Of a stretch of 64,000 nucleotides of DNA, positions 16,129-25,816 are shown piece after piece. The DNA comes from Gaiella sp038230035 (GTDB lineage Bacteria > Actinomycetota > Thermoleophilia > Gaiellales > Gaiellaceae), in assembly GCA_038230035.1 (NCBI GenBank), contig JBBRNX010000002.1:1-64000 (forward strand), in the 5' to 3' direction. The notes under the pieces were generated by a model, which was given only the letters and a program-made list of their open reading frames with translations, was not told where the DNA came from and did not search any database. A program made the position numbers and the translations under genes. The number at the start of each line of letters is the position of its first letter. Position 1 is the first letter of the stretch.

Positions 16129-17460
16129 TCAGGCGGCAACCAGGGACGTCTCGCGGCCGCGAAGCGTGGTCGACGTTGCGCTCTCGACGAGGACGTTGAC
16201 AATGCTGCCTGCGGCGGCCGAGCCTGAGAAGTTCACCATCGTGTTGCGGCGCGTGCGGCCGCGCAGGACAGCTGTATCCGTGCGGCTCGTGCCCTCGACG
16301 AGTACCTCTTCGACAGCTCCAACCCGCTCCGCATTCCGCTCAGCCGCGATGCGCTGGACGGTGTCCACCAGTCGCTCGAGCCGCTCGTGCTTCTCCGGCT
16401 CGGGCACCTGGTTGGGCATTTCAGCGGCTTCAGTGCCCGCACGCGGCGAGTACATAAACGTGTAGGCGCTGTCGAAGCGAACCTCGTCGACGAGCTCCAA
16501 GGTCTCCTCGAAGTCATGCTCCGACTCGCCGGGGAAGCCGACGATGATGTCCGTCCCGAGCGCAAGGTCGGGAATCGCATCACGCAGACGCTCGACGAGG
16601 GTCAGATAGCGGTCGGGTGTATAGGTTCGGCGCATCGCCTTCAGGATGGCCGCCGAGCCCGACTGCAGAGGCAGGTGAACGTGCTCGCACACCGCCTCAC
16701 ACTCGGCGATTGCCGAGATCACCGGCGGGCGGAAGTCCTTCGGGTGCGGGCTCGTGAACCGGATGCGTTCGATACCCTCGACGGCATCGCAGCCGCGCAG
16801 GAGCTCGCCGAACTCGGTCCGTAGATCTGGTGCCAGGTCACGGCCCCACGAGTTGACGTTCTGGCCGAGGAGGGTGATCTCCGACACGCCGTCCGCAGCC
16901 AGGTTCGTCACTTCGGCGACGATCTCGCCCGGACGACGACTTTGCTCCCGTCCGCGGACAGCGGGGACGATGCAGTAGGCGCACTTCGAGTTGCAGCCCA
17001 TCGAGACCTGAACCCACGCCTGGAACAGCCTCTCGCGGTGAACGGGAAGGTGGCCGGCGAAGTGCTCATGTGAGCCAAACCGACCGCGAGTGACACCGAT
17101 CCCGCCCGCTCCGATCCAGTCAGCGAGATGCGGGATCGACCCCGGGCCGAAGGCAACATCCACGAACGGGTAGAGATCGAAGATCCGCTGCTTCTGCGCC
17201 TCTGCGAAACAGCCACCGACGGCGATCACCAGATCAGGGTCGACCCGCTTTCGGGCTCCTGCGTCGCCGAGGTACGCGGCTAGCCGCGTGTCCGGCTTCT
17301 CACGGATCGTGCACGTGTTGAACACGAGCACGTCTGCGTCTTCTGGCGCTGCACTTTCACCGAGCCCGATCGACTCCAGCATGCCCTTGATCCGCTCGGA
17401 ATCGTGAGCATTCATCTGGCAGCCGAATGTCGTGACGTGGTACCGCTTCACGCCGAGCAT
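16129..17460 (-). CDS. miaB: tRNA-2-methylthio-N6-dimethylallyladenosine synthase
   Basis: This radical SAM methylthiotransferase acts on i6A37 of tRNA. The N-terminal UPF0004 domain has Cys in TFGCQMN, FNTCTIRE and VGGCFAEAQ. The radical SAM cluster motif is CNSKCAYC, followed by LLGQNVNSWG. A C-terminal TRAM domain (from about residue 375) has NTMVNFSG. At 443 residues the length is normal. It precedes miaA on the same strand. Confidence 0.96.
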   Translation of the reverse strand: MLGVKRYHVTTFGCQMNAHDSERIKGMLESIGLGESAAPEDADVLVFNTCTIREKPDTRLAAYLGDAGARKRVDPDLVIAVGGCFAEAQKQRIFDLYPFVDVAFGPGSIPHLADWIGAGGIGVTRGRFGSHEHFAGHLPVHRERLFQAWVQVSMGCNSKCAYCIVPAVRGREQSRRPGEIVAEVTNLAADGVSEITLLGQNVNSWGRDLAPDLRTEFGELLRGCDAVEGIERIRFTSPHPKDFRPPVISAIAECEAVCEHVHLPLQSGSAAILKAMRRTYTPDRYLTLVERLRDAIPDLALGTDIIVGFPGESEHDFEETLELVDEVRFDSAYTFMYSPRAGTEAAEMPNQVPEPEKHERLERLVDTVQRIAAERNAERVGAVEEVLVEGTSRTDTAVLRGRTRRNTMVNFSGSAAAGSIVNVLVESATSTTLRGRETSLVAA

Positions 17461-17497
17461 TGTAGGGGCGAGGCTTGCCTTTGCCCTCTTCTGCTGC

Positions 17498-19030
17498 CTA
17501 TTTGGCGACTTCGATTGCGCGCGACTCCCGGATCACGATCACCTTGACCTGTCCCGGGTACTCGAGCCGATCCTCGATCTCGCGCGCGATCTCGAACGAG
17601 AGCAAGATCGCAGCGTCGTCGTCGATCTCCGCCGGCTCGACCATGACACGGATCTCGCGCCCTGCCTGCAGCGCATAGGCCTTCGCCACGCCGGGCTTTG
17701 CCATTGCGATCTCCTCGAGCGATTCGAGGCGTCGGATGTAGTGCTCAAAACTCTCACCACGAGCGCCGGGCCGCGACGCCGAGATCGCATCCGCGGCGAT
17801 CAGGAGGACGGCTTCGACTGTCTGCGGCTGCACTTCGTAGTGGTGTGCCTCGATCGCGTGCACCACGCCAGGCGCCTCGCCGTAGCGCTTCGCGAGCTGG
17901 CCGGAAATCGCGGCGTGTGAGCCCTCGACCTCGTGCGTCATTGCCTTCCCGAGGTCGTGCAGGACAGCAGCACGCTTCGCGGTCTTCGCGCTTGCGCCCA
18001 GTTCCGTGGCCATGATGCCGACGAGGTGAACGACCTCGAGCGTGTGCTTGAGCACGTTCTGGCCGTAGCTCGTCCGGTAGCGCAACCTGCCGAGGACTTT
18101 CACGAGCTCCTCATGGAACTCGCCGCAATTCGCCTCGAAGACCGCCTGCTCCCCGGCCAACGTCACGTGTTCCTCGAGCTCGGCCTTCGACAGGTAGTAC
18201 ATCTCTTCGATCCGCGCCGGGTGAATACGCCCGTCCTCGATCAGCTTCATAAGTGTCAGACGGGCAATCTCTCGCCGGAGGCCGTCGAACGACGAGAGCA
18301 CCACCGCGTGTGGCGTGTCGTCGATGATGAAGTCGACCCCCGTCAGGTGCTCGAGGGAGCGGATGTTGCGACCCTCACGGCCGATTATCCGCCCCTTCAT
18401 ATCGTCCGACGCCAGCTCGACGACGGTCACCGTCGTCTCGGCCGTATGGCTCGCGGCGACTCGCTGCAGGGCGTCGGCGACCAACGCTCGGGCTCGGCGG
18501 CGGGCATCCGTCCGTGCCTCCTCCTCGAGCTGGCGCACGTTGCGAGCGAGCTCGTGGCGGACGAGATCCTCCGACCGTTCGAGCAACAGCTGCCTCGCTT
18601 CGCCGTGTGTCATGCCGGAAACCCGCTGGAGCTCGTCGAGCGCCTCTTGCTTTGCTCCCTTGAGGTCGTCCTGGAGCTGCTTCAGATGGACTTCGCGATC
18701 TGCGGCTCCTTGCTCGCGGCGTTCGAGCTCGACCAGCTTCCGCTCGACATCAGCCTCGATTCGCACGACACGCTCCTCGACCTTCGCGATCTCGACGCGG
18801 CGATCCTGAACTTCGGTCTCGATCTCGGCGCGCAGCTTCACAGCGCGCTCCCGCTCCTCGACCTCGGCCTCGCGCCGGCGGGTCTCGACCTGCCGCTCCG
18901 CATCCGCCAGCAGCTGGCGGCGTGTCTCTTCGGCTGCGCGAAGCCGTGTGCCGCTCAGCGTTCGAAGTCCGACTGCCGACGCGACGCCACCGACGACGAT
19001 TCCGACCAGCACCGCGACGACCGTGAGCAT
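17498..19030 (-). CDS. rny: Ribonuclease Y
   Basis: This membrane-anchored endoribonuclease starts mRNA decay. It has one N-terminal membrane helix (1-25), a charged coiled coil (30-185), a KH domain with GRIIGREGRNIRSLE (213-227), and an HD domain with His358-Asp359 in VLHDLGKAMTHE. At 510 residues it is full length. A GGAGGAG site lies just before the ATG. RNase Y together with RNase J in this window is unusual among classical actinobacteria and supports a deep-branching lineage. Confidence 0.95.
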   Translation of the reverse strand: MLTVVAVLVGIVVGGVASAVGLRTLSGTRLRAAEETRRQLLADAERQVETRRREAEVEERERAVKLRAEIETEVQDRRVEIAKVEERVVRIEADVERKLVELERREQGAADREVHLKQLQDDLKGAKQEALDELQRVSGMTHGEARQLLLERSEDLVRHELARNVRQLEEEARTDARRRARALVADALQRVAASHTAETTVTVVELASDDMKGRIIGREGRNIRSLEHLTGVDFIIDDTPHAVVLSSFDGLRREIARLTLMKLIEDGRIHPARIEEMYYLSKAELEEHVTLAGEQAVFEANCGEFHEELVKVLGRLRYRTSYGQNVLKHTLEVVHLVGIMATELGASAKTAKRAAVLHDLGKAMTHEVEGSHAAISGQLAKRYGEAPGVVHAIEAHHYEVQPQTVEAVLLIAADAISASRPGARGESFEHYIRRLESLEEIAMAKPGVAKAYALQAGREIRVMVEPAEIDDDAAILLSFEIAREIEDRLEYPGQVKVIVIRESRAIEVAK

Positions 19031-19258
19031 CTCGACTCCTCCGCAGAAGATTCGGTTATCCGCAGCTTGCGCCGCGGGTGCTCACATCCGGCACTCCGCC
19101 CTTCAGGCGGTCCGGAACCGCGCTGCGATCAGCTCAGAGCCTGATTCCCCCGAGGACATCCACGTCGGAGATCCTTGGTTGCGAGAGGTTGAAGGTCGGA
19201 GATGGCGACACGATTCAGAAAAACACTCTGTGCAGGTGAAATGTCGGATGAAGCTCTC

Positions 19259-19948
19259 TCATCCTAGCTCGTCGGGTTGCTCGTCTGCAATGAGGCCGTC
19301 GAGCGCCTCTGGTGCGAAGCCCTTCGCCAGCAGCCGTCGAAGCGTTTGTTGGCTCGCGCCGCGTCGTTCGATGACCCGCTCGGCGCGCACAGCTTCGGGC
19401 TCGAGCGTCTCGACTGCGCGGGCCACGACGTCTTGCGCGAAGCCGCGTTGCCCGAGATCCGCCTGGATCATGATGTTCCCCGCATCCCGCGCTGCCAACG
19501 TCTCGGCGCGAGCGAGCGCCGCTCGCTGGTCGTCGAGCAGGCCGAGCCGCTCGAGCGTGCCTAGTGCCTCGTCGCCCATCGCGTTGTCGACCCCGCTCCG
19601 GGCGAGACGATCGGCCAGCGACTGCCGCGAGTGATCCCGGTAGCGGAGCGAGCGAGACGCAATCGCGAGCGCCTCGAAGCGACGGAGCTCCACCCTCACC
19701 CGGCGGGCACGCGGCCGATCGACCGCGACACCGACATCGAGCCCCGACCGCGCGACGACGTCGAGGGGCAGGACGCGCCACGGCGAGCCGTCGAGCTCCA
19801 CGGCGAAGCGCCCAGTGCCGGCATCGCGCACGCTCGTGATGACCGGCGCGTCGCCCGTAGGCCGCAATCCGCTCTCAGGCAGTGACAGGCTCACCCGCGG
19901 TCGCACCGTTCTTGCTCGGCGCCTCGACTTCGTCTGCGACCTCGGCAC
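19259..19948 (-). CDS. recX: Regulatory protein RecX
   Basis: RecX binds RecA filaments and limits their activity. The helical repeats are seen in ALAIASRSLRYRDHSRQSLA, LDDQRAALARAETL and LGQRGFAQDVVARAVE. The start is ambiguous: ATG 19948 overlaps recA by 74 bases, while GTG 19894 overlaps by 20 and trims a basic, low-complexity tail. The recA-recX order is the standard bacterial one. The 228 bp between this gene and rny hold no further gene. Confidence 0.85.
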   Translation of the reverse strand: MPRSQTKSRRRARTVRPRVSLSLPESGLRPTGDAPVITSVRDAGTGRFAVELDGSPWRVLPLDVVARSGLDVGVAVDRPRARRVRVELRRFEALAIASRSLRYRDHSRQSLADRLARSGVDNAMGDEALGTLERLGLLDDQRAALARAETLAARDAGNIMIQADLGQRGFAQDVVARAVETLEPEAVRAERVIERRGASQQTLRRLLAKGFAPEALDGLIADEQPDELG

Positions 19949-21002
19949 TGTCCGCGTCGGCCGCCTGCTTGGCTGGTGCCGCTTCGTCCGCCTTCGGCAG
20001 GAGCCGCGCCGACACCGTCTGCTCCGGCGGAGCCTCTGCCTGGATCCGCGCGAGAATCGTCTGCACGATGTCGGGGTTCTCCGTCAGGAAAGCGGTCGCG
20101 TTCTGCCGTCCCTGCCCGAGACGTTCGTCGCCGAAGCTGAAGTACGACCCGGACTTCTGGATGATCTTCTTCTCCAAGGCGACATCGACGACTGTGCCTT
20201 CCCACGAGATGCCCGTGCCGTAGATGATGTCGAACTCGGCCTGTTTGAAGGGCGGCGCCACCTTGTTCTTGGCGACCTTCACGCGGACGCGGTTTCCGAA
20301 AGCCTCCGTCCCGTCTTTCAGCGTCTCGATACGGCGGATGTCGAGGCGCACCGAGGCGTAGAACTTCAGCGCCCTACCGCCTGGGGTTGTCTCCGGGCTG
20401 CCGAACATGACGCCGATCTTCTCGCGCAGCTGGTTCGTGAAGAGGCAGATCGTGTCGGTGCGGTTGAGCGTCCCTGCGAGCTTCCGCAGCGCTTGGCTCA
20501 TGAGTCGCGCCTGGAGCCCGACGTGCGCGTCGCCCATCTCGCCCTCGATCTCGGCTTTCGGGGTCAGTGCGGCAACCGAGTCGACCGCAACGACGTCGAG
20601 TGCGCCCGAGCGCACCAGCAGCTCGGTGATCTCGAGAGCCTGCTCCCCCGTGTCCGGCTGCGATACGAGCAAATCGTCGATGTTCACGCCGATCCGTCGG
20701 GCGTATTGCGGATCCATCGCATGCTCGGCGTCGATGAAGGCGCAGATTCCGCCGCGTCGCTGTGCTTCTGCGATGACGTGGTAGACGAGGGTCGTCTTAC
20801 CGGAGGACTCCGGGCCGTAGACCTCCACGACCCGACCACGCGGTAGGCCGCCGATGCCGAGAGCGAGATCCAGCGAGAGCGCACCCGTGGAAATAGCACC
20901 CGTCAAGACGTGGGCCTGGTCGTTCATTCGCATGACCGACCCCTTGCCAAACTGTCGCTCGATCTGCCCGAGCGCGGCGTCGAGAGCCTCTTCACGGTTC
21001 AT
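19875..21002 (-). CDS. recA: Recombinase RecA
   Basis: This ATP-dependent strand-exchange protein also triggers SOS repressor cleavage. Walker A GPESSGKTT is at 63-71; ALDVVAVDSVAAL carries Walker B; the conserved block FTNQLREKIGVMFG includes loop L2 neighbours. At 375 residues it has a long Ala/Glu-rich C-terminal tail after residue 325. The ribosome site AGGAGG lies 7 nt before the ATG. recX overlaps downstream, and cinA ends 116 bp upstream in the same direction, as in many Gram-positives. No convincing SOS box was found upstream. Confidence 0.97.
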   Translation of the reverse strand: MNREEALDAALGQIERQFGKGSVMRMNDQAHVLTGAISTGALSLDLALGIGGLPRGRVVEVYGPESSGKTTLVYHVIAEAQRRGGICAFIDAEHAMDPQYARRIGVNIDDLLVSQPDTGEQALEITELLVRSGALDVVAVDSVAALTPKAEIEGEMGDAHVGLQARLMSQALRKLAGTLNRTDTICLFTNQLREKIGVMFGSPETTPGGRALKFYASVRLDIRRIETLKDGTEAFGNRVRVKVAKNKVAPPFKQAEFDIIYGTGISWEGTVVDVALEKKIIQKSGSYFSFGDERLGQGRQNATAFLTENPDIVQTILARIQAEAPPEQTVSARLLPKADEAAPAKQAADADSAEVADEVEAPSKNGATAGEPVTA

Positions 21003-21118
21003 CGGTTCAGCCTCCTAGCTGTGTCAGTTCGAACTCGATAGGAAAGCAGCGGGATCGGACGGACTTCTCTGCAACCAACCTAGCCGCGAACCTCAGACAG
21101 CTTTGTGCCACCTCCGTG

Positions 21119-22375
21119 TCAACTATTGACGAGCAGGCGACGGAGCAGATGGAGCGCCGCAACCGTTGCACGGGAGCGGATCCAGTCACGGTCGCGAGGC
21201 ATCTCGAACTGCTGCGCAAGCTCACTGGCTGGGCCTGAGGCGTGCAGGAAAACCAGCCCAACCGGCTTCTCGGGCGTCCCACCGCCCGGGCCGGCGACGC
21301 CGGTGACCGCTATGGCGACGTCCACTCCTAGTCGCTCTTGCGCACCGTGCGCCATCGCCGCCGCTACCTCGGCAGAGACCGCACCGTGCGCTGCCAGGAC
21401 GTCGGCGGAAACACCCAGCTCCTGCTCCTTGACGTCATTCGCATAGGCGACCACCCCGCCGCGGAACGCGTCACTCGAGCCGGGAACACCCGTGAGCCGT
21501 GCCGCGATCATCCCGCCGGTGCACGATTCGGCGGTCCCGAGCGTGAGTCCCCGGCTCCGGCAGGCATCAAGCACGAGCTCTTCGATCGACACCTCGTCCT
21601 CAGCAAAGACGTGTTCCGCGAGTGGAGCCCGCAGGCGCGAGATCAGTGCATCGGCGTCAGCCTCCGCGCCAGGCTCGGCCACGATGTCGACATGGATCTC
21701 GAAGTCCCTTGCGCAGATTGTGACCTCGACGCCGTTCCCGTCGCCGCCGGCGTCGTCGAGTGATCGCGCGACCGACGACTCACTCACGCCGTACATGCGA
21801 AGGACACGCTGTGTCGGAACAACGGTTCGGGCGAGGACACGCTGGAACGGCGCCGTCTCGATCGCACGCGGCCACAGGCGCTGTAGCTCGCTCGGCGGGC
21901 CGGGGAGCACGACGACGACACACGACCCCGTATCGAGGACGAGGCCGGGCGCGGTGCCTGCGAGGCCGAGAGAGATGGCGCCTTCGGGAATCGTCGCCTG
22001 CTTTGTGACACCCTGCGCGAAGTCCGAGAGCGGCCTGCGCATCCGAGTCGCAAACGATCGAGAGACCTCGCCGATCTCGTCCTCGAGCGTTGCGTCCAGC
22101 AGAAGCGGCCGGTCGATCGCAGCTGCGAGGAGCTCCACTGTCCGGTCGTCGTGTGTCGGCCCGAGACCGCCGGAGACGAGCAGCACGTCTGCCTCGAGCC
22201 CCTCAGAGATCGCGGCTTGGAGGTCTGCCGGCTGATCGCCGACGATCGCAATCCGTGAAGGCTCGAGCCCGAGCCGCACAGCCTCGCGCGCATAGAACGG
22301 TCCGTTGAGATCGTTCCGGTCACCGCGCACGAGCTCGGAGCCCGTGACGACAATCGCCGCCCGCGGTCGAATCAA
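21119..22375 (-). CDS. cinA: CinA-like protein (MoCF domain plus PncC-type NMN amidohydrolase domain)
   Basis: The 418-residue protein has an N-terminal MoCF/COG1058 domain (VTGSELVRGDRNDLNG; LLVSGGLGPTHDD) and a C-terminal nicotinamide-nucleotide deamidase domain (LGTAESCTGGMIAARLTG; GVAGPGGGTPEKPVG). It probably recycles NMN in NAD metabolism, and it travels with recA in many bacteria. It starts 10 bp after the RodZ-like gene stop, so it is co-transcribed with it. Confidence 0.92.
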   Translation of the reverse strand: MIRPRAAIVVTGSELVRGDRNDLNGPFYAREAVRLGLEPSRIAIVGDQPADLQAAISEGLEADVLLVSGGLGPTHDDRTVELLAAAIDRPLLLDATLEDEIGEVSRSFATRMRRPLSDFAQGVTKQATIPEGAISLGLAGTAPGLVLDTGSCVVVVLPGPPSELQRLWPRAIETAPFQRVLARTVVPTQRVLRMYGVSESSVARSLDDAGGDGNGVEVTICARDFEIHVDIVAEPGAEADADALISRLRAPLAEHVFAEDEVSIEELVLDACRSRGLTLGTAESCTGGMIAARLTGVPGSSDAFRGGVVAYANDVKEQELGVSADVLAAHGAVSAEVAAAMAHGAQERLGVDVAIAVTGVAGPGGGTPEKPVGLVFLHASGPASELAQQFEMPRDRDWIRSRATVAALHLLRRLLVNS

Positions 22376-22385
22376 CCGGCCCGGC

Positions 22386-23093
22386 TCAACCCGTGCGGGC
22401 CGGCGCGTTGATCTGGAACTGCCCGCCGGCTGGGATCGTCAGCCGGCGACCGAAGACCGTAACGACGACGTTCTTCGGGGACGTGAGCGACAGCCAGAGC
22501 GCCCGCGCACCGAAGCGCTGCGCCTCACCTCGGCTGAGCGTGCCCCGGAACAGCTGCTTGCCGAAGCGGCTGCGCGAACGGATCTCCACAAAGGACGCTC
22601 CGCGGGCAGCTTTCACGACGATCACGGCCGGTGCCGCATGCGTCTTCGTCAGCGTGGTCTTCGGGCTGGAGAGTCCCTGCACCTTCTGCGTGTTGGGATT
22701 ACCAAACTTCCACGCGGCGATGACGAGTGCTGTGACGAGGACGATGACAACGAGAGCGGCGACCACGACCCTCGACTCGCGCCGTTCGCGGCGTTGCGAC
22801 CGCGCACGCGGAGCCTGTTGCGGCGTTCGCCTCGTCCGAATCAGCGTCTCGTCTTCGCCCGCGACAAAGCGGGAGTTGTACTCGTCGACGTAGAGCCCCC
22901 CGTCGAGCCCGAGCGACTCGGCGTAGGTGCGCAGGAACCCTTTGATGTAGGTGTGAGCAGGAAGCTGGTCGAACCCTTCTTCCTCGAGCAGGCGCAGGTA
23001 TTTGGCCCGGACCTTCGTCCGTTGCTCCATCTCCGGAAAGTCGAGCCCCTGCCGCGTTCGGGCCTCGCGCAAGCTTGCGCCTATCTCGAACAT
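22386..23093 (-). CDS. RodZ-like protein: HTH domain, one membrane helix, C-terminal DUF4115-like domain
   Basis: The 235-residue protein starts at ATG 23093 with a helix-turn-helix domain (IGASLREARTRQGLDFPEM... AHTYIKGFLRTYAESLGLD), the HTH_25 form of RodZ. A basic stretch and a single membrane segment (about 105-127) follow. The extracytoplasmic domain has VVVKAARGASFVEIRSR and ends LTIPAGGQFQINAPA. RodZ proteins connect MreB to the cell-wall elongation machinery; here mreB is not in the window, so a cell-shape role is inferred. Longer upstream frames overlap the next gene and are rejected. Confidence 0.75.
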   Translation of the reverse strand: MFEIGASLREARTRQGLDFPEMEQRTKVRAKYLRLLEEEGFDQLPAHTYIKGFLRTYAESLGLDGGLYVDEYNSRFVAGEDETLIRTRRTPQQAPRARSQRRERRESRVVVAALVVIVLVTALVIAAWKFGNPNTQKVQGLSSPKTTLTKTHAAPAVIVVKAARGASFVEIRSRSRFGKQLFRGTLSRGEAQRFGARALWLSLTSPKNVVVTVFGRRLTIPAGGQFQINAPARTG

Positions 23094-23127
23094 GCTGGGC
23101 CAGTGTAGACGACCGATCCGACGTGCG

Positions 23128-23496
23128 TCAGTTACGACCGGCGAGGTACTGCAGGAGCTCGTAGACGCCGAGCGAGAGCAGCGCCGTAAGGGCGAGGCAG
23201 ATCCCGAGGGTCCCGACGATCCGCCCGAATCGCGCTGCCCGCAGCCCACCAAGGCGTCCGAGGCTTTGCTCGTTCCGACGCCCCGCAGCACGGGCCGCGG
23301 CAAGCGCCGCAATACCGAGACCGAGGCCGAGTGGGATCGCCCACCCCGCAGCGAGGAGCTTGTATGAGCGCGCGTAGCGAGTGCCCGCGATCGCGACCGG
23401 CATCGTCGCGGCGGAGAGCACGGCGAAGATCGCCGACCATGTCGCCCGGGCGTTGCCACCCGGGCGGCCTTTACTGCCTGCGGTAGGGCGTGCCAA
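23128..23496 (-). CDS. Small integral membrane protein of unknown function
   Basis: Its 122 residues include three predicted membrane segments (about 20-38, 48-67 and 95-116) separated by basic loops. No family motif is recognised. It starts inside the last codons of the permease gene (26-base overlap) and is probably translated with it. The position at the end of the nucleoside transporter operon suggests an accessory subunit, but this is only contextual. Confidence 0.6.
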   Translation of the reverse strand: MARPTAGSKGRPGGNARATWSAIFAVLSAATMPVAIAGTRYARSYKLLAAGWAIPLGLGLGIAALAAARAAGRRNEQSLGRLGGLRAARFGRIVGTLGICLALTALLSLGVYELLQYLAGRN

Positions 23497-24646
23497 CGGC
23501 TGCAGGAGGGATGGAGCGGCCGATCACACCGGCGACCGCGACGAGGGTGAGGACATACGGCAGGGCTTGGAACAGCACGTCGATCTGGATCCCGCCGTGT
23601 TGGGAGTAGACCGCCAGGCGTTGCGCAAGCGCCGTCGAGAAACCGAACAGGAGGCACGCACCGGCTGCGCCGAAGGGCCGCCAGTTTCCGAAGATGAGGG
23701 CTGCGAGCGCGATGAAGCCACGTCCTGCGGTCATGTTCTGGTTGAAGGAGTCGACGAAGCCGATGGACAGGTACGCGCCGCCGGCGGCCGCAAGCATGCC
23801 TGACGCGACAACCGCGGCGTAGCGGGTGACGAACACGTCGATGCCGACGGTCTCGGCCGCACGCGGAAACTCACCGACGGCCCGCAGCCGCAACCCGACC
23901 GGAGTGCGATAGAGGACAACCGCAATGACGGGGACGAGCCCGAGCGCGACCCAGGTGAGAAGGTTCAGTTGGCCGAAGACGTCTCCGACGAACGGGATCG
24001 GGTCCAGGAACGAGAGGTGCACATCCGGGATGCTCGCGATGTCCGGTGTTCCCTGGTCTCCGTAGATGTCGACGAACAGGTAGCCGGTCAGGCCGAGCGC
24101 GATGAAGTTCATGGCCATCCCGCCGATGATCTGATCGACGCGCAGGTGGATCGACCAAAAGGCGAAGAGAAGCGCGAGAGCTCCTCCCGCGACGATCCCG
24201 ATGAGAAGGCCGAGCGCCCATGAGCCGGTCTTGTCGGCGCCGAGGATGCCGAAGAACGCGCCGGTGAGCATCATCCCCTCGAGTCCGATGTTCACAACGC
24301 CGCTGCGCTCGGAGAGCAGACCGCCGATCGCCGCGAAGAGAAGCGGCGTCGCGTAGCGGAGCATCGCAGCGAGGAGCGCCGACCAGCCGAGGACGGCGTC
24401 GAGGTGCTCGAGGCTGGAAAACGTCGCGAGGATGCCGAGGCTCCCGCCGAAGACACCGGCGGCGACCGCGAGCCGACCGCGCCTTCTGTCCCCCGCCCTC
24501 AGCGCGACGATCCCGGCACCCGCGGCTCCGACCGCAATCAGGATCGGAACGAATGGAGAGCGCACCGCGAAGGGGGGCAGGGCAACCCAGGCCGCGAGCG
24601 CGCCGAGTGCGATCCCACTGCCGGCGAAGGCACGCGAGCGTTTCAT
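23471..24646 (-). CDS. BMP-type nucleoside ABC transporter permease, second copy of the Q subunit (NupQ/YufQ-like)
   Basis: The 391-residue permease has about 10 membrane segments. The motif ERSGVVNIGLEGMMLTGAF is the hallmark of the smaller permease of BMP-family (MglC-like) importers, and MTAGRGFIALAALIFG plus ALPYVLTLVAVAGVIGRS mark its C-terminus. It pairs with the gene at 24643 to form a channel heterodimer. It closely resembles the permease at 25817, especially over the last 100 residues, so it arose by tandem duplication. The ATG overlaps the upstream permease stop (ATGA). Confidence 0.88.
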   Translation of the reverse strand: MKRSRAFAGSGIALGALAAWVALPPFAVRSPFVPILIAVGAAGAGIVALRAGDRRRGRLAVAAGVFGGSLGILATFSSLEHLDAVLGWSALLAAMLRYATPLLFAAIGGLLSERSGVVNIGLEGMMLTGAFFGILGADKTGSWALGLLIGIVAGGALALLFAFWSIHLRVDQIIGGMAMNFIALGLTGYLFVDIYGDQGTPDIASIPDVHLSFLDPIPFVGDVFGQLNLLTWVALGLVPVIAVVLYRTPVGLRLRAVGEFPRAAETVGIDVFVTRYAAVVASGMLAAAGGAYLSIGFVDSFNQNMTAGRGFIALAALIFGNWRPFGAAGACLLFGFSTALAQRLAVYSQHGGIQIDVLFQALPYVLTLVAVAGVIGRSIPPAAVGTPYRRQ

Positions 24647-25803
24647 GCCCGCCTCCGGCGCAGCCGGCCGAGTACGACCAGGACGACGACGTCTGCGCCG
24701 ACGAACAGCACGACGAGCCCCTGGATCAGGATCGTCAGGTTGCTCGCCAGGTCGGGCCGGAACACCGACGGATCGAGGTTCCTCGTCGACGTGCCGGTCA
24801 CGAGCGCACCGAAAAGCAGCGCCGCGAGCCCCACCCCGACCGCCGAGTTCCGTCCGAGCAACGCGACGGCAATGCCGATGAAGCCGATCTGGGAGGCCTG
24901 GACGTCGCCGACCGACAGGCGGAACTGCCAGCCGAGGATGTCGAGGGCACCGGCAAGCCCGGCGAACGCTCCCGAGATGGCCATGGCGATGACCGTGCTT
25001 CGGGCGACGTCGATGCCCGAGTACCGTGCCGCCTCGTTGCTCTTCCCGACCGCGCGGATCCCAAAGCCGAGAGTCGTCCGGTTCGTCACGAGCGAATACA
25101 CGACGAGCGCGACGAGAGCGAAGAAGATCCCGATCGAGAGTCCCTGCAGCAGTGGATCACCCCAGATCACGGGCAGCTTCGCGCCTTCGGCGACGGCGCT
25201 CGAGATCGGGTTGTCAGCGCCGCCCTTACCCTGGAGCGGCCCACCCTGGCCGAGCAGCGCGCTCGCCACCCAGACGGCCGTCCAGTTCAGCATGATCGTC
25301 GTGATCACCTCGTGCGCGCCGACGGTCGCACGGAGAAGGCCGGCTATTCCGGCCCACACCGCTCCGGCAACCGTGGCCACGACGACCGCGAGGACGATGT
25401 GTGCTGCCGGCTGCAGCCCCGCGAGCGACGACCCGATCCAGACTGCGAACACGGAGCCGACGATGTACTGCCCCTGCCCGCCGATGTTGAAGAGACCGCA
25501 GCGGAATGCGAACGAGACCGCGAGGCCGGTGAGGATCAGCGCGGTCGTCACGAGCAGCGTCTGCTGGAGGTTGTAGCCGGCGTTCGTGCGGTCGGCAGCC
25601 GAGATCCACGGCAGCACCCAGTTGAGGCCGGCGCCGTTGAAGATCCCGCGATACACGCCCCACGGCGCCTTGTGCGTCGTCGCGATGATTACCAGCCCGC
25701 CAACCAGAAACGCCATGGCAGCCGTAAGGAGCGGGGCGGCGAGGCCGCCGGCCTTCTGGAGGAGGCGGTACCGCCCGAGGATGGTTGGATCCTCGCCCGT
25801 CAC
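24643..25803 (-). CDS. BMP-type nucleoside ABC transporter permease, second copy of the P subunit (NupP/YufP-like)
   Basis: This larger permease has LTGLAVSFAFRCGLFNIGGQ and TVGAHEVITTIMLNW, the conserved cytoplasmic-loop signatures of the family. GTG 25803 (386 residues) is preferred because it follows the previous stop by 13 bp. The longer ATG 25875 reading overlaps the upstream gene by 59 bases and adds a low-complexity tail, though no ribosome site settles the choice. It is homologous to the permease at 27037 and forms the second P-Q pair. Confidence 0.85.
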   Translation of the reverse strand: MTGEDPTILGRYRLLQKAGGLAAPLLTAAMAFLVGGLVIIATTHKAPWGVYRGIFNGAGLNWVLPWISAADRTNAGYNLQQTLLVTTALILTGLAVSFAFRCGLFNIGGQGQYIVGSVFAVWIGSSLAGLQPAAHIVLAVVVATVAGAVWAGIAGLLRATVGAHEVITTIMLNWTAVWVASALLGQGGPLQGKGGADNPISSAVAEGAKLPVIWGDPLLQGLSIGIFFALVALVVYSLVTNRTTLGFGIRAVGKSNEAARYSGIDVARSTVIAMAISGAFAGLAGALDILGWQFRLSVGDVQASQIGFIGIAVALLGRNSAVGVGLAALLFGALVTGTSTRNLDPSVFRPDLASNLTILIQGLVVLFVGADVVVLVVLGRLRRRRA

Positions 25804-25816
25804 AGTTGGCGAGACG

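Noticed and set aside
19031..19258. 228-bp gap between recX and rny as a hidden gene or RNA
   Set aside because: No open frame with a ribosome site and no clear terminator or structured element; only a short repeated GTCGGAGAT is seen.
21027..21034. GTTCGAAC palindrome upstream of recA, as an SOS box
   Set aside because: It lacks the 4-bp spacing of the GAAC-N4-GTTC LexA box, and there is no second half-site at the right distance.
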